Source: Siphonodentalium dalli
Lineage: Eukaryota > Mollusca > Scaphopoda > Gadilida > Siphonodentaliidae
DNA length: 64,000 nt
Direction: 5' to 3'
Assembly (NCBI GenBank): GCA_032622095.1
Contig: CP136061.1
Coordinates: 52,899,762-52,963,761, forward strand
Part shown: positions 11,476 through 22,639 of the stretch, piece by piece
How the letters are laid out: each line of letters begins with the position of its first letter
How positions within the stretch are numbered: the stretch's first letter is position 1
Position numbers and translations under genes: made by a program
The notes under the pieces: generated by a model
Databases searched by the model: none
What the model was told of the DNA's origin: nothing
The model's input: the letters and a program-made list of their open reading frames with translations, nothing else

Positions 11476-12498
11476 ATACAGTTATCGCCCGCGATTGAGT
11501 GAGACACGGGGATTTGTCGCCCGCTCGAGACCTGGAATGTCACCCGAGGGCCGCCAGGCCAGAGGGTGACATTCCAGGTCGAGAGCGGCGACAAATCCCC
11601 GTGTCTCACGAAAACAAGGGTGATAACTGTTTTGTTATCCGACAATGGAGTACACACGAACCTCCTTAATAGCAGGCATAAATGCGCGCATACATTCTTT
11701 AATCCAGTTGGAAAAGTTAATTTTATGTTGGAATCATCGCTATTTAGAAAATAAAACATTCATAATCTGGATCAATTAACAGACCCGTCATTTGCGCAGA
11801 TATTCTCCGGTCAGTTTGCTGGTTGCATTGTGGAAATCGGTTCACGGAAAGAGGAGTAAAGCAATTTCGAAGTTGAGTAGCCATGCAGCGAAATGTTCGG
11901 TTTCGTTTCAAATGAGCGTGAAGACGCCGACAGACGTGTTAATTTCCAGAATGCTCAAATGTGGAACTAACACGTTGTAGTAGTGCAAAAAGAAATTGAC
12001 ATCTGTCACAGATCGTTACGCAACATACGGGTATTCTCTGAAGTCTGATGAATGTATTGAAGAAAAGAAATAATCAATTGATAAACAGCAAAGAGTGGCT
12101 ATTTGATCTAGTACATAAACGTAGTTGTAACGTATGTACAGGTCCAATATGAATATTACACCTTATAACAGATATGTGTCTGTGATGACACCATTTATAC
12201 ATAGCGTGCTTTAATTGCAAATAAAAAAACACACAATTATGCAAATTAGCAAACACCACAGTTCGCGGTTGTTATGAAACAGTGGGGTTTATAAAAACAG
12301 TGTTTTTCGAAATTATCAGAGAGCTTTCAGAGAATCTCTGCGCGGTGAGTTCTTCGTAGTTCTATGTTTACTGGTAACAGCTGAGCGGTCAATAACTGAG
12401 ACAATGTTACCCTCGAGGGTAATATGGTGATTTATCGCCCGCCATGTGACGCACTCTCAGCCAATCAGAAGAGAGGAAAATGGGATGAAGGATAACAA
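11476..12498. mobile_element. ~1-kb foldback element inserted in exon m16
   Basis: Its left end is a near-perfect ~165-bp palindrome (11480-11640) with arms GTGAGACACGGGGATTTGTC and complement. A ~750-bp non-repetitive interior follows, then a right end that again contains TTATCGCCCGC (12432-12443). Intact paralogous exons give the empty site ACATTGG; the junctions leave ACATT / TGG, so the target duplication is at most 1-2 bp. More GC-rich than its surroundings. Short ORFs inside (e.g. 61-62 codons) are unrelated to any transposase I recognise. Confidence 0.8.
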
Positions 12499-12583
12499 TG
12501 GTTGTTAACACACGTCATGTCTCCTTTACATGGATTCACACCAGATGGAACTCCAACTGGACAAGTTACAGTCACATCCAACT
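12499..12583 (-). pseudogene. Module exon m16, 5' fragment (interrupted)
   Basis: The first 85 nt of a young-type module exon, with intact acceptor GTTTATCAG/AG and codons from LDVTVTC through the CVNNQ region. The exon then runs into a ~1-kb foldback element. Its remaining part is at 11427-11475. Confidence 0.9.
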
Positions 12584-13300
12584 CTGATAAACAAAATTAA
12601 AACCATTTAATGGTAATTACTCTAACTTATATATGCATTGCACAAAAATAATGAGAGGAGGAATGTCATTGTTAGGATGGGGTATAAGACATGTCATGCT
12701 TTTATCATAAAACAAGTATTGTCATTACAGCATACATGTAGCTAAACACTATCTTCCATTTTGCAATCGTTAATCATTGCCTTATCATTAAGATATGTTT
12801 GTCAGTAAGCGCTTTCATTGCTTTTTCACTAATTACACTTGTTCATTATTATTCATAATAAAAGGTTGCTAACCCGACGAAGGTGGCAAACAAACTGCAG
12901 GAGAATTTGATACAAAGCATATTAACTAAATATATGTTAATCATCTTCAATGTGTCGAGAAAGGGTCCATAACTCTAAAAATGGCAATAACTCCGCCAAA
13001 ATGACACCAACTGAATTCAACTCACAGGTGCGCAAGTTCTCATGCTGGTTGACATCTGTGCCAAGTTTTTTAAAAATTGACTGGAAATTAAATGACAGAA
13101 TACAGACTCGGACAAAAGATTCATACCAGGATGTACGATTCTATGTTGAAAAACTGCAATAACTCAACCAAAATGAGACCTACCAAACTCAAAATCGCAG
13201 ATGTGCAGGTTCCCATGCTGGTTGATATATGTGCCAAGTTTTTATAAAATTGACCGAAAATGACAGAATACAGGCTCAGATAATGTTCTGGAAGGAGAGA
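12584..13300. repeat. Alpha intron head followed by a HINE-like remnant
   Basis: Alpha sequence to ~12850, then AATAAAAGGTTGCTAACCCG, a relative of the HINE start, with two core-like units (CATGCTGGTTGA...GTGCCAAGTTTTT) at ~13040 and ~13210. Short ORFs here are chance. Confidence 0.65.
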
Positions 13301-14150
13301 CACACACACATGCATGGCCATTACCCTGCTATTTATAGCCAGTGCTATATAATAATGCTTCGATTTTCCAGTACTTTCCAGGATCACAAAAAATTTCCAT
13401 ATAATAGAAGTTACCAGTATCTTGAATCCCTAATGTTCATTTTCCCATTTCAAAAATAGGTATAAATACCCTGCGTTCCTAAACATCGTCAATTTTTCCA
13501 ATGTTCATATCCTTGAATTGCTAATGTCAATTTTTCTGTTTCGGAATATGTGTACGAACCCTGCCATTTATAGTCAGTGCTACATAAGTAATGATTGGAT
13601 TTATAGTCATTGCTACATAAGTAATGCTTGGATTTTCCAGTATCTTGAGAACAGGGGTCTTGAGAACATGAATTTCCTAATATTCATTTCAGTTGGCAAG
13701 ATATATGCATTGTGATTTCCTTAATAACTAAATTTTTACTGAATTGCTAATATTCATTTTCCAGTGAACAGAATAGGTGACAAAATACTGCCATAAGTAA
13801 TGCTTGGATATTCCAGTACTACTAAAAAAACTCAATTTTTCCTCAAAAATATTGAATTCCTGATATTAAATCTCAAGTTCCCAGGATAGGTGTACAAACA
13901 CTGCTTTTAAATCTTTATTTTTTTCCAGGAGTTTTCAAATAATTGAATTACTAATGTTCATGTTCCAGTTCCCAAGATAAATATACGAACTCTGCCATTT
14001 ATAGTCAGTATGTGTTAAATAAATATGGTAATGCTTGGATCTTCCAGTATCGCAAAAAACCTAAATTATGCCAGGGGATTCAAGAATCTGATATTCCTAA
14101 TGTTCATTTTCCAATTCCCAGGATAGGTGAAAAAAAGTATCACCAAAAAA
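13300..14150. repeat. Degenerate tandem repeat in the m15-m16 intron
   Basis: About five decayed units share CCATTTATAGTCAGTGCTAC, AAGTAATGCTTGGATTTTCC and CTAATGTTCATTTTCCAGTT. Unit length varies from about 120 to 230 bp. No gene. Confidence 0.75.
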
Positions 14151-14176
14151 TAAAAAAATGTCTTTATAATACAAAC

Positions 14177-14305
14177 TTGTAGAACAAGCCTCGCCATCCC
14201 AATAATCATCTGACGAAATGCACCCACACATTCCATTTGAACAAATGAGATGACCAAAACACGGGTCCTCAGGTGTTGTTGAGCAAGTCTCAAAGATCAT
14301 CTTAC
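14177..14305 (-). CDS. Module exon m15
   Basis: 129 nt, phase 1-1 with acceptor TATTCTAG/GT and donor CTACAA/GTTTGT, the latter non-optimal at +3 and +4. Spacing 7-5-4-1-11 with MIFETC, EDPC, HLIC, GMCGC and DYWDGEAC. A second AG five bases in would break phase, so the outer acceptor is preferred. Its downstream intron is a degenerate tandem repeat (13300-14150). Confidence 0.82.
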
Positions 14306-14329
14306 CTAGAATATTGTAAAGGAATTATA

Positions 14330-14860
14330 TAATTCATAGAAATTAATGATCATTCATAACACATAAGAGCATCGCTAGGACATGGTAAAATACACCTTTA
14401 GCCATTTTGAATTGTACTACCACAAAATAAAATTATAATTTGAGCTTACAAAGAATATCTGATATATCCCTAATTTCAATGCCAAAATGCGGTCAAATTA
14501 AAAGTAAAAAAATTGCCGTAACTCATGTGAAAATAATTGGACAGAACCTATATTCAAACTTGGCCTGTAGTTTTAGCTGGGAAACACACATACCAGATTT
14601 GGTTCAGATAAAATAATCCAAACTTGAGTTATCGGTCGGAAACCGTAATGTTATGAAATCGGTCAATAGTGAGCTTATTTTAATTTGTGTGTTTTTTTAT
14701 TTATTTAATTCAATTATTTTAAATCAAAATTTTTAAAAACTAATGCCGTTATAACCTCTGCCAGGGTACGCCGAGTCACCACACCAAATTTGGTTGATAT
14801 CGGTCTAGGGATCTGGGAGAAAAATCTGAACAGACGGACAGACAGATCCTACTCTTTTTG
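14330..14860. repeat. Intronic HINE-type core remnant
   Basis: Contains phrases of the window's minisatellite elements (ACCAAATTTGGTTCAGAT, ACAGACGGACAGACAGATCC). No gene seen. Confidence 0.55.
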
Positions 14861-14990
14861 TATATACTAGTAGATGTCTGCTAACTCTTGCTGGAATTAT
14901 CACAATTGGTGAGATATGTTCAGATGAACTAGGTAACTACTCGTCAATGATTATTTAGAACAGAAAGGGTTAAACATGAATAATGCTTAC

Positions 14991-15119
14991 GTGTTTGGCA
15001 TGAGGTGCCATTATAGTAGGTGTTGGCCTCAGCACACTTACACACACCAAAATCACATTTTAGTTCCCCTGCGCAGGAATCATCTGCTTTGTTGAGGCAA
15101 TCCGACATGAAAGGCAGTT
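14991..15119 (-). CDS. Module exon m14
   Basis: 129 nt, phase 1-1, acceptor AATTGCAG/AA, donor AACAC/GTAAGC. Spacing 7-5-4-1-11 with LPFMSDC, DDSC, ELKC, GVCKC and TYYNGTSC (Tyr replaces Trp). The opening residues match m6. Confidence 0.86.
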
Positions 15120-15588
15120 CTGCAATTAGTAAACACAATATGTTTAACATTTTCTCGACTAAATTGATTCCACCATTTTAATAGATATAAAAATACATAA
15201 GATTCACCTATAATTCATCTGGAAGGATTTATTGTATGGGAAACCCATTTTATATTACATGTACCTAGAATGACAGATATATATAATTTTTATGATATCA
15301 AGATGAATGTCTCAGGTTTTAAATATCAAATTGAACATTGCGGGGAAAAAACCAGTTGAGAAAGTTTAGTCCAGTTTCTCTATTGTCCTAGGGATCATGT
15401 TGCCTGGAAAAATGATCACATCGGTTTCTCCTGTTACACACGCTTCTGTGACCAATGACTGTATAAACCTATCCTGTGGCCTCTTATTGAAGTAAATAAA
15501 ATGCCACCAAGCCAAACGTCCCCTGAATATGGTATTATTTGACTGGGAACAACCATTGAATCAATATTTTGACTGTCTATGTTGTTAA

Positions 15589-16050
15589 CCCTTTCAGTGC
15601 CAGGGGCCGATCTCAACGGCCCTAATTTACGGTCTGTAAAATCGTCCCTAAAAAAAACAACAAAAAAACATTTAGATTTAGTTGGGTTGAATTTTTTTGG
15701 TATGCTTAAGCATGCTATAGCGAATTTAAAAACAAACTGATAAAACCTTAGGGGCATGTTATAACTCAAAACTATCACCAAGTATTCATAGTAATAATTT
15801 TTATGCCCATGAAAAACGTAAGATTCCCTGGCACTAAACCTACAAAATAAGTCTGTTAAAGAATATAAGAAAAATATTATTAAAAATTGTAAAACAATTG
15901 TAAAAAATAATAACAAATGATGAAAAATTGTTAGGCCAATGCATTCTCTTATATATGCGAAGCGACCTATGGTCGACTCGCATATATAAGAGAATGCATT
16001 GGCACAGGGTATATGGGTTGATACAAAAATCGGACCTGGCACTGAAAGGG
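15589..16050. mobile_element. TTAA-flanked element with nested palindrome (family TTAA-1)
   Basis: Ends CCCTTTCAGTGCCAGG / CCTGGCACTGAAAGGG, flanked by TTAA on each side (15585-15588, 16051-16054). Holds the 69-bp palindrome GCCAATGCATTCTCTTATAT... (15935-16003). TTAA duplication plus a CCCTTT start suggests piggyBac-type mobilisation. A 215-codon ORF across it is not a gene. Confidence 0.82.
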
Positions 16051-16202
16051 TTAACACATCTAGTTTTATTGGATTAGACACCAGAATAACCAGTAAATTC
16101 TAAGTCTATGAAGTTATCACCTGGAAACCAAAATAATTCCAAGTCAACAAGGGCCATAAATCCGGTGAAAATAGGTCGATCAAACCCAAATTCGAACTTG
16201 AC

Positions 16203-16456
16203 CAAGCCTTGAAATAGGGTGTCTGTCATTTGCAGAATGAGGTCCCCAGAGGGTGAATTTAGTGATGCTACCCCGCATAGCGGGCTAGCATCACCAAATT
16301 CTCCCTCTGGGGACCTCATTCTGCTTACACCTCAGCAGAATGAGGTTCCCAGAGGGTGAATTTGGTGATGCTAGCCCGCTATGCGGGGTAGCATCACTAA
16401 ATTCACCCTCTGGGGACCTCATTCTGCAAATGACAGACACCCTATTTCAAGGCTTG
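16203..16456. mobile_element. CAAGCCTTGAAATAG palindromic element, copy 1
   Basis: Inverted ends CAAGCCTTGAAATAGGG. Interior is itself two inverted copies of GCAGAATGAGGTCCCCAGAG...CATCAC. Flanks AACTTGAC / AACTTGAA form a 7-of-8 duplication. Confidence 0.85.
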
Positions 16457-16709
16457 AACTTGAACTGTATTTTCATGTAGGTAAGTAATTCACATACAAA
16501 ACAATCAGAAAACTAGAACTAAAGTTAGCACCAGGAAACCATATGGGACAAACAGATGGACGAGGGTAATTTCTATAGTCCCCAGAAAATATTTGTTCTG
16601 GGTTAAAAAAAATAAATAGCCTTCCTACTTATCCGCTTGTGAACCATAAGGTAGTTAGTTTTAATTATGGCCAAACAAAATGCATATGGAAACTACTCAT
16701 CAATAAGTA

Positions 16710-16913
16710 CAGTAATGTCCTAAATAATCGACTCCTTAACCACAGCAGAATTATGGGTAATTTTTCAGGATTTAGTCGGAAATATGGCTTGTTGCCATTC
16801 ATCGGAAAGCTCTGTGAGAGCTTTCCGATGAATGGCAACAAGCCATATTTCCGACTAAATCCTGAAAACAGATTCTGATGTGGTTAAGGAGTCGATTATT
16901 TAGGGCATTACTG
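16710..16913. mobile_element. CAGTAATGCCC palindrome, copy 1
   Basis: Nearly whole-length palindrome: CAGTAATG(C/T)CCTAAATAA at one end and its complement at the other, hinge at AAAGCTCTGTGAGAGCTTTC. TA on both sides. Confidence 0.85.
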
Positions 16914-16980
16914 TACATATACATGTTTAAAAAATAAACTGCATAGTCAATTTCCAGGATTTGTTTATTTATCTTAATAT

Positions 16981-17140
16981 GCAATCAACGTCGTTTTCGA
17001 TGCATCTGTCGGCGTATAGAAGTGTCGGATGCCGAATTACATACTGTATAATTTTGCGAAGCGAAATTATACAAAGTATGTAGTTCGGCATCCGACATTT
17101 CTATACGCCGACAGATGCATCGAAAACGAAGTTGATTGCT
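16981..17140. repeat. 160-bp palindrome, possible left end of a foldback element
   Basis: Arms GCAATCAACGTCGTTTTCGA and complement, hinge at AATTTTGCGAAGCGAAATTA. The layout (palindrome, then ~800 bp of single-copy sequence) resembles the element in exon m16. Confidence 0.8.
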
Positions 17141-18000
17141 TATAATTACGACAATCCGCATATTAGTTGGTGATTAAACAAGTTCTTTTTAAAGAAACTA
17201 TATTAAAAAAACTAAAATGGTAAAACTACCCAAGTGATATTTGTGTCTGGACTTTTAACCGAAATGGGAATTTGGGTCGAGAATAAATTGGGCGACCGAC
17301 CGGAAGTTCGAGATGAACACACACAATTCGATCGCTGTTTCCGACATTCCAACTACACAAAAGCAAGAGACCACACCCGTAAACTATTAAACTGTACTTG
17401 CTGGTGTAAATTTCACTTATTTAAAACGATTCTAGAACATGTATTGTCATAAAGGCAATCCGATTCGATAGTAATTCCGAAGCGGTGTTCCCAAACTTCG
17501 CCATCGAATAAATGTGGTCTCCGGCGACTCGAAAAGTAAACAATCGCTACAAATGTGCATTCTATGCTCTCATGACCACTGCCATGTCATATTAGTATTG
17601 GCACGATGCTGGATAAATGCTAATAATAATGGTGGAATAGTTATGTAATACAATCTTTTATCCCCAAATAAATTAATGTACTATTTTGCTGTTTAATCGG
17701 CGATCATTTTTCGCTGAGATTTGGCGTCTTGTGTTACCACTGGAAACGGAAGTGATTTCTTGCGATTTGATTGGTGGACAAAATAAAATTCCGGGTAAAT
17801 TCGCCCCATGGATATTCGACTTGGTTTGCGAACTTTTTAAGGTATCACTACCCCCAGTGATGCGGGAAACGACACTTCCCTCCACTGATAGATATTGTCG
17901 CTACCAAGCGTATCTAAGGGCCTTGACCAATCAAATGCACTCATTTTAGTCAAAGAGAAAGTAGTTGTAATTATATCAGAATAAATCACTGTGAATCATG
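17141..18000. other. Unique intronic stretch after the palindrome
   Basis: Less AT-rich than neighbours. Two overlapping ORFs of 70-87 codons on opposite strands show no recognisable family. It ends with GACCAATCAAATGC, comparable with AGCCAATCAGAAGA near the end of the m16 insertion. Possibly the body of a foldback element. Confidence 0.4.
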
Positions 18001-18126
18001 TTGATCCACAATGGGGGGGGGGTATTGGGGTCCACAGAGGGTTGACTCTGTTGAGTGTGTTGCTTATCACACACACTTTACATACTGTATGTTTGTGTAT
18101 GAGGAATAGATGCACAGTATACTGAC

Positions 18127-18255
18127 CAGGAAGACAGGTGCTGCCGCTCCAGTATAATGTTTGATGAGGGCAGTCACAGACGTCACCAATACAAATCAGT
18201 GTCCCAACACAAGGATTATCTGGAGTAGTGGGACACTCCACATTCCACGAAAGCT
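18127..18255 (-). CDS. Module exon m13
   Basis: 129 nt, phase 1-1, acceptor TTTTGTAG/AG, donor TCCTG/GTCAGT (a weaker donor, C at +3). Spacing 7-5-4-1-11; landmarks LSWNVEC, DNPC, GTLIC, DVCDC, LYWSGSTC. A diverged module lying between young-type m12 and diverged m14, which shows that the young copies were inserted among older ones. Confidence 0.85.
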
Positions 18256-18600
18256 CTACAAAAGTTAAAAAACTTATATCAGAATAGTCTGGACAATATG
18301 TATGGGTAGGTGCATCAAAGTCTTGGGGGGGGGGGGGGCTCCCAGTTTCAATACTTACTGAATATTTGTTCTTTTATAACACTATATCATGGGATGGGTT
18401 CTGCTTCGGAAATATTGCAATGAAAAAACACAATTGCATCAGTTCTCCCAGGTTTGTTGAATAAAAATTTAAAAAGATTATTGTAAACCACAATTGTGGC
18501 AAACAAATCTCTATGCAGTAATGTAATGGTTAATACGCAGGCACAATATGTGCAACATGAGAATTAGATAACACAATAACACAGAATACAACAAAATATA

Positions 18601-18810
18601 AGATCACCATTATCATCATCACCATCATCATCATTGTCAGTATCATCAACATCATCATCATCATCATCATCATGGGCATCATCATCATCAGCATCACCAT
18701 CATTAGCAGTATACTCTATAGACATATTGTCATAATTGTCTACATTGTCATCTTCAGTAGTATCATATAAATCAACATCACCGTCATCATCAGCATCATG
18801 CCAGGCATCA
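18601..18810. repeat. ATC/CAT trinucleotide microsatellite
   Basis: Long imperfect CATCAT/ATCATC tract with interruptions. A homopolymer of G occurs separately at ~18326-18338. Confidence 0.9.
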
Positions 18811-18864
18811 CCCTGCTATATGATTATCAGCAAACACCAGCTTAACATGCATTATAATACTCAC

Positions 18865-18999
18865 TTGTAGTGCAAGCTGTTCCACCCCAGTAATGTGTGT
18901 CAGCACACTGACATTGGTTGTTAACACACGTCATGTCTCCTTTACATGGATTCACACCAGATGGAACTCCAAATGGACAAATTTCAGTCACGTCCAACT
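18865..18999 (-). CDS. Module exon m12 (young type, variant start)
   Basis: 135 nt, acceptor GTTTATCAG/AG, donor ACAA/GTGAGT. It carries three changes near Cys1: V6E, T7I and V10F (reading EICPFG), making it the most diverged of the young type at this end. The downstream intron contains an ATC/CAT trinucleotide tract and then m13. Confidence 0.9.
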
Positions 19000-19206
19000 C
19001 TGATAAACAAAATTAAAACCATTTACTGGTAGTTACTCTAACTCTGATAAACAATGAGAGTGATAAATGACACTGTAGCTCAAGTTGGTGTGGGGATAAT
19101 GTCATGCATTACAGCCAATTGAGTAACTAGGAATGCGGAAAGTTGAAAAAAGGATAAATTTCCAACTGAAATTTGTAACTACAGTGTAACAAAGATTGAT
19201 TCTTAC

Positions 19207-19341
19207 TTGTAGTGCAAGCTGTTCCACTCCAGTAATGTGTGTCAGCACACTGACATTGGTTGTTAACACACGTCATGTCTCCTTTACATGGATTCACACC
19301 AGATGGAACTCCAACTGGACAAGTTACAGTCACGTCCAACT
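19207..19341 (-). CDS. Module exon m11 (young type)
   Basis: First exon, in transcription order, of the young LDVTVTC type: 135 nt, phase 1-1, acceptor GTTTATCAG/AG, donor ACAA/GTAAGA. Young-type spacing is 10-5-4-1-10, with CKGDMTC, NNQCQC and CADTHYW as landmarks. Relative to the commonest version it has Ser for Gly after YW (YWSGTAC). It lies 207 nt upstream of m12 and shares its intron sequence. Confidence 0.92.
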
Positions 19342-20238
19342 CTGATAAACAAAAAATAAAACTATTTAATTAATAAATAAATACACTGCGCATCGGCATG
19401 TATAGTGTCAAATTTGACCACAAAGAAACTTATTGTAGGACGGAGCGATAAAATGTCAAACACAACCAACAGTGGAATTACTCAAATAGCAGTTTTGTTA
19501 TTTTCTGATTGGATGTGACTATCTGACTGATTTAAGAAATGGATCTTGATTTGCTTGTATTCCATGATATGGAGTATAGAGTAGGTTGCTCAAGTCTAAA
19601 ATTAACATTAAAGACACGGATGACCTTTTTTGTTATAATTTAGAAAAAATAAAATGTACCAAATTATGAATTTCCTCAATAATATACTTAATAGTATAGT
19701 ATAATGATAGTGTGAATGCGATATTATCCACAAAACACACTTAGGGTGAGCCGAGCATTTATTTATATACAGCATGTAAAGAGTGTGTGATAAGAAAAAT
19801 ACTCAACACCGTGGCAATTTTTTTGTTTTTTGAAAGAGTGATTCACGGTGCACCATTCAATATCAAAATCTTGAGTGGCAAGAATTAGCTATATCAGTAT
19901 GTTGTAAACAGTATTCTTTGAATATATATATATATTCAAATCCATGCCTAATGACAGTGTAAGCGTCTTTCTCGGGGCAGGAATCTTGTTGACAAAAATA
20001 GCGATTAATTATACTCTGGCTGAATGCAATGTTAACACTTTTTCAATGGACGCAGTCAATCCTATATACCTCCTGTTGCAACAAACTTGTGCGATAACAT
20101 TAACAAGATCAGACAATTGAGTTGTTCTATCTAACAATGAGCACTCATACTGACTACGTGCCTCCATTAATCTGACATATATCACACAAATTCATACAAA
20201 AATTAATAGAATATACATAAATGAAATGAAACCGGGGA
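19342..20238. other. Alpha intron tail and unassigned intron
   Basis: 19430-19610 is alpha block (CCAACAGTGGAATTACTCAA as at the left edge of the window). From ~19620 to 20238 I see no gene or repeat apart from an AT run at 19921-19936. Confidence 0.55.
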
Positions 20239-20242
20239 TTAA

Positions 20243-20624
20243 CCCTTTACCCAACAAACCGGCCAAATAAAGCTTCAACAGCCTAAAATATCTTCGGTCT
20301 GCCTCAATAGAACCATACAAATATGGATATCATTGGAACCGGCTCCTTGACCACATTGTGATAGTTACAGTTATGCCCTGTGCCAATGCATTCTCTTATA
20401 TATGCGAGTCGACCATAGGTCGCCTCGCATATATAAGAGAAAGCATTGGCCTAAAAAAAATCTTTTTTTAACACTTTTTACCATTTTTTCTTACATTCTT
20501 TAACAATTTTATAATTTTTAATGTGTTAAGCCAATGCATTCTCTTATATATGCGAGGCGACCTATGGTCGACTCGCATATATAAGAGAATGCATTGGCAC
20601 AGGGCCGTTCTGTTGGGTAAAGGG
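20243..20624. mobile_element. TTAA-flanked piggyBac-like MITE, copy A
   Basis: Ends CCCTTTACCCAACA / TGTTGGGTAAAGGG between TTAA duplications (20239-20242, 20625-20628). Contains two 69-bp palindromes (20382-20450, 20530-20598) separated by an AT-rich spacer. A near-identical copy lies at 27547-27938 in the opposite orientation. Confidence 0.9.
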
Positions 20625-20964
20625 TTAAACAAGCCGAGGGCTTATATTAAATTTCCCCCATTTCTGCATGAAAATGGCAGAGGAGAGCCTAAGTAAATGG
20701 TTTTGCATTTAGTCATATCATAGACTTGAGATCATCATCTAGCTTGATATGAGGATATATCCTACTATATACAATTAAAACCAAACTCATTTGTTCTGCC
20801 ATGTTCTTCTCTCTTCCAAATGGGCATATTTTTCCATCGTTAAATAAGTAATTCCTCCCTGTATAATTTAAAACTGTGTTTTAAGTCAGTTAATGGATTC
20901 GCAACTGAACATTGGAAATTATAAGATGTTGCCCCTTGGTAATGATAGGGTTAATTGTACATAC

Positions 20965-21093
20965 TTATGACACAGTTAGTATTGTCCCAGTATAGGCTAT
21001 CATCAGCACAAAGACATCTGCCTTCTCGACAGGATAAATTGATTGCGCATGGATCCTCTTCGATTATGCCACATGTCTCATTGAAGGATTTCC
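20965..21093 (-). CDS. Module exon m10
   Basis: 129 nt, phase 1-1, acceptor AAATTTCAG/GG, donor GTCATAA/GTATGT; it lacks a long flanking ORF, so it is easy to miss. Spacing is 7-5-4-1-11. It begins GKSFNETC, carries EDPC, NLSC, EGRCLC, ADDS and LYWDNTNC. Close to m9, so the Thr-rich exon sits inside a pair of duplicated modules. If the Thr-rich exon is spliced to it, the junction codon is T/GG (Trp). Confidence 0.86.
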
Positions 21094-21831
21094 CTGAAAT
21101 TTTTTAATAAACATGCATGTATTGTTAGGATATGAAAGTTCAATTTACAGTACCTATACAATATGAATATTTATATGTAGTGCTAAATGACAACATCCTT
21201 ACATTAACCTTCAAATTGTCAAAAATAATATTGACTTCATCTACTCAAATTACCGAAGATATTCAGAATTTGGCTTTAATTATCAACTGATTTTTCTAAA
21301 TACTATTAGATATTCGCAGTTTGTTTTGACGGACTGAGATTTCCACCAGCAGCCATAGGGGTACCGTTCCCCCAACCCTTTGATAAAACCAAGTTCACAT
21401 TTCCATGTCACATGAAGTAGCTATTAATGAGATAACAAATATAACAGCCATACACACATCCAGGACTCAAAATACATTTAAGTTTGTGGGAATCAAACGC
21501 TGAATCAAGTTAGTCATAAAGCACTGAAAATTGAAAAGTTTTGCGAGAATCATTACTAGAATCGATTCGGTGATTCTCATAGAATCTTAAGGCCTGACAT
21601 CATAGATGGTCCATAACCATAACACATGCAACTCATACCATATATTACCCATACCCATATCACATATCAAAGCACATACTGGAACATGCAGTTTGACAAA
21701 TTAAAACCCAGATATAGAACTCAATCATGCAAACACGTGCAAAAAAGTCATGCATGGAAACAACAATCCAAATAACAAAACAAACACAAATGTGCAGAAC
21801 ATGCATCAAAATTAACTAAAAACATGGTTTC

Positions 21832-22520
21832 TGGTTGATGAGTACCACGCATTCAATGATATATTACATAGTATTTTGGCAGCTACGAGCATATGTATAC
21901 TTTTTTATCACATAATTTGCCCATAAAAGCAGTTTCATAATTATCGATAAGAGACACGTTTAATATCAGCGCGTGCGATGACGTCACATCGTTCTTCAAA
22001 TACTTGCGATCGCTGCGGTTTTTATCGTTGTTTTCGATGGATATTTCGCATTGCTTCGCGTTTATTTGATCATGTGATAAAAAGTATATCTCACACTCGT
22101 CCTATTTTATACATAATTTATCAACCTCATCCACTAAATTCTATTTGAGCCTCGGTAAACCTCGGCTCAAATCAAATTTAGTGAACTCGGTTGATAAATT
22201 CCGTATAAAATAAAAACTCATGTGAGATCCTCTATGTGTCTAAACTCGCAGTTGTTTGCTCTTACATTCTGACTAAAGTTGTCAGTCGAAGGATTCTTCT
22301 ATAAGTATGGACTGGTGTATTTCACAGCCCTCCAGCAGGCAAATTTGGTCAGAATGTTATAGAAAACTACTTAGTATTTCCGAACAAATGAGGTATCAAC
22401 TTGTTTTTAAAATAAAGTAGCATATGCTCGTAACAGTCAAAATACTATATTTTGAGTCAGTTCCTCATATATTATGTTTTTGTGCATTTGCTCATTTTGA
22501 ATGCGTGGTACTCACCAACC
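21832..22520. mobile_element. Foldback element with a nested second element
   Basis: Inverted arms GGTTGATGAGTACCACGCAT (21832-21900) and its complement GCGTGGTACTCACCAACC (22429-22520). The middle is occupied by the family found also at 29961-30293. Confidence 0.8.
21904..22235. mobile_element. TTTTATCACATAATTT element, copy 1 (contains TGACGTCA)
   Basis: Shared with 29961-30293 from TTTTATCACATAATTTG to GTGAGATCCTCTAT. Its right half is a palindrome centred on GAGCCTCGGTAAACCTCGGCTC. A perfect CRE-type octamer TGACGTCA lies at 21979-21986. Confidence 0.82.
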
Positions 22521-22639
22521 TCTAACCCACGTGATTCCTACTGATATAAAATTACAGACGAAACTAAGCGACATTATAAGGAATAGGCCAGATTGAATGG
22601 GGGGTGGGTTTAGGAGTGAAAATAATTTAATACTGAGGT

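Noticed and set aside
15434-16081. 215-codon minus-strand ORF
   Set aside because: It runs across a TTAA-flanked palindromic element and both of its ends; no family resemblance.
16639-16878. ORFs within CAGTAATGCCC palindromes (also 23140-23358, 35889-36234, 61294-61497)
   Set aside because: They translate the same palindromic repeat arms (GFSRKYGLLPFIGKL) in each copy; no protein function implied.
17686-17949. 87-codon plus-strand ORF in a less AT-rich stretch
   Set aside because: No homology recognised; overlapping ORF on the other strand; likely element body.
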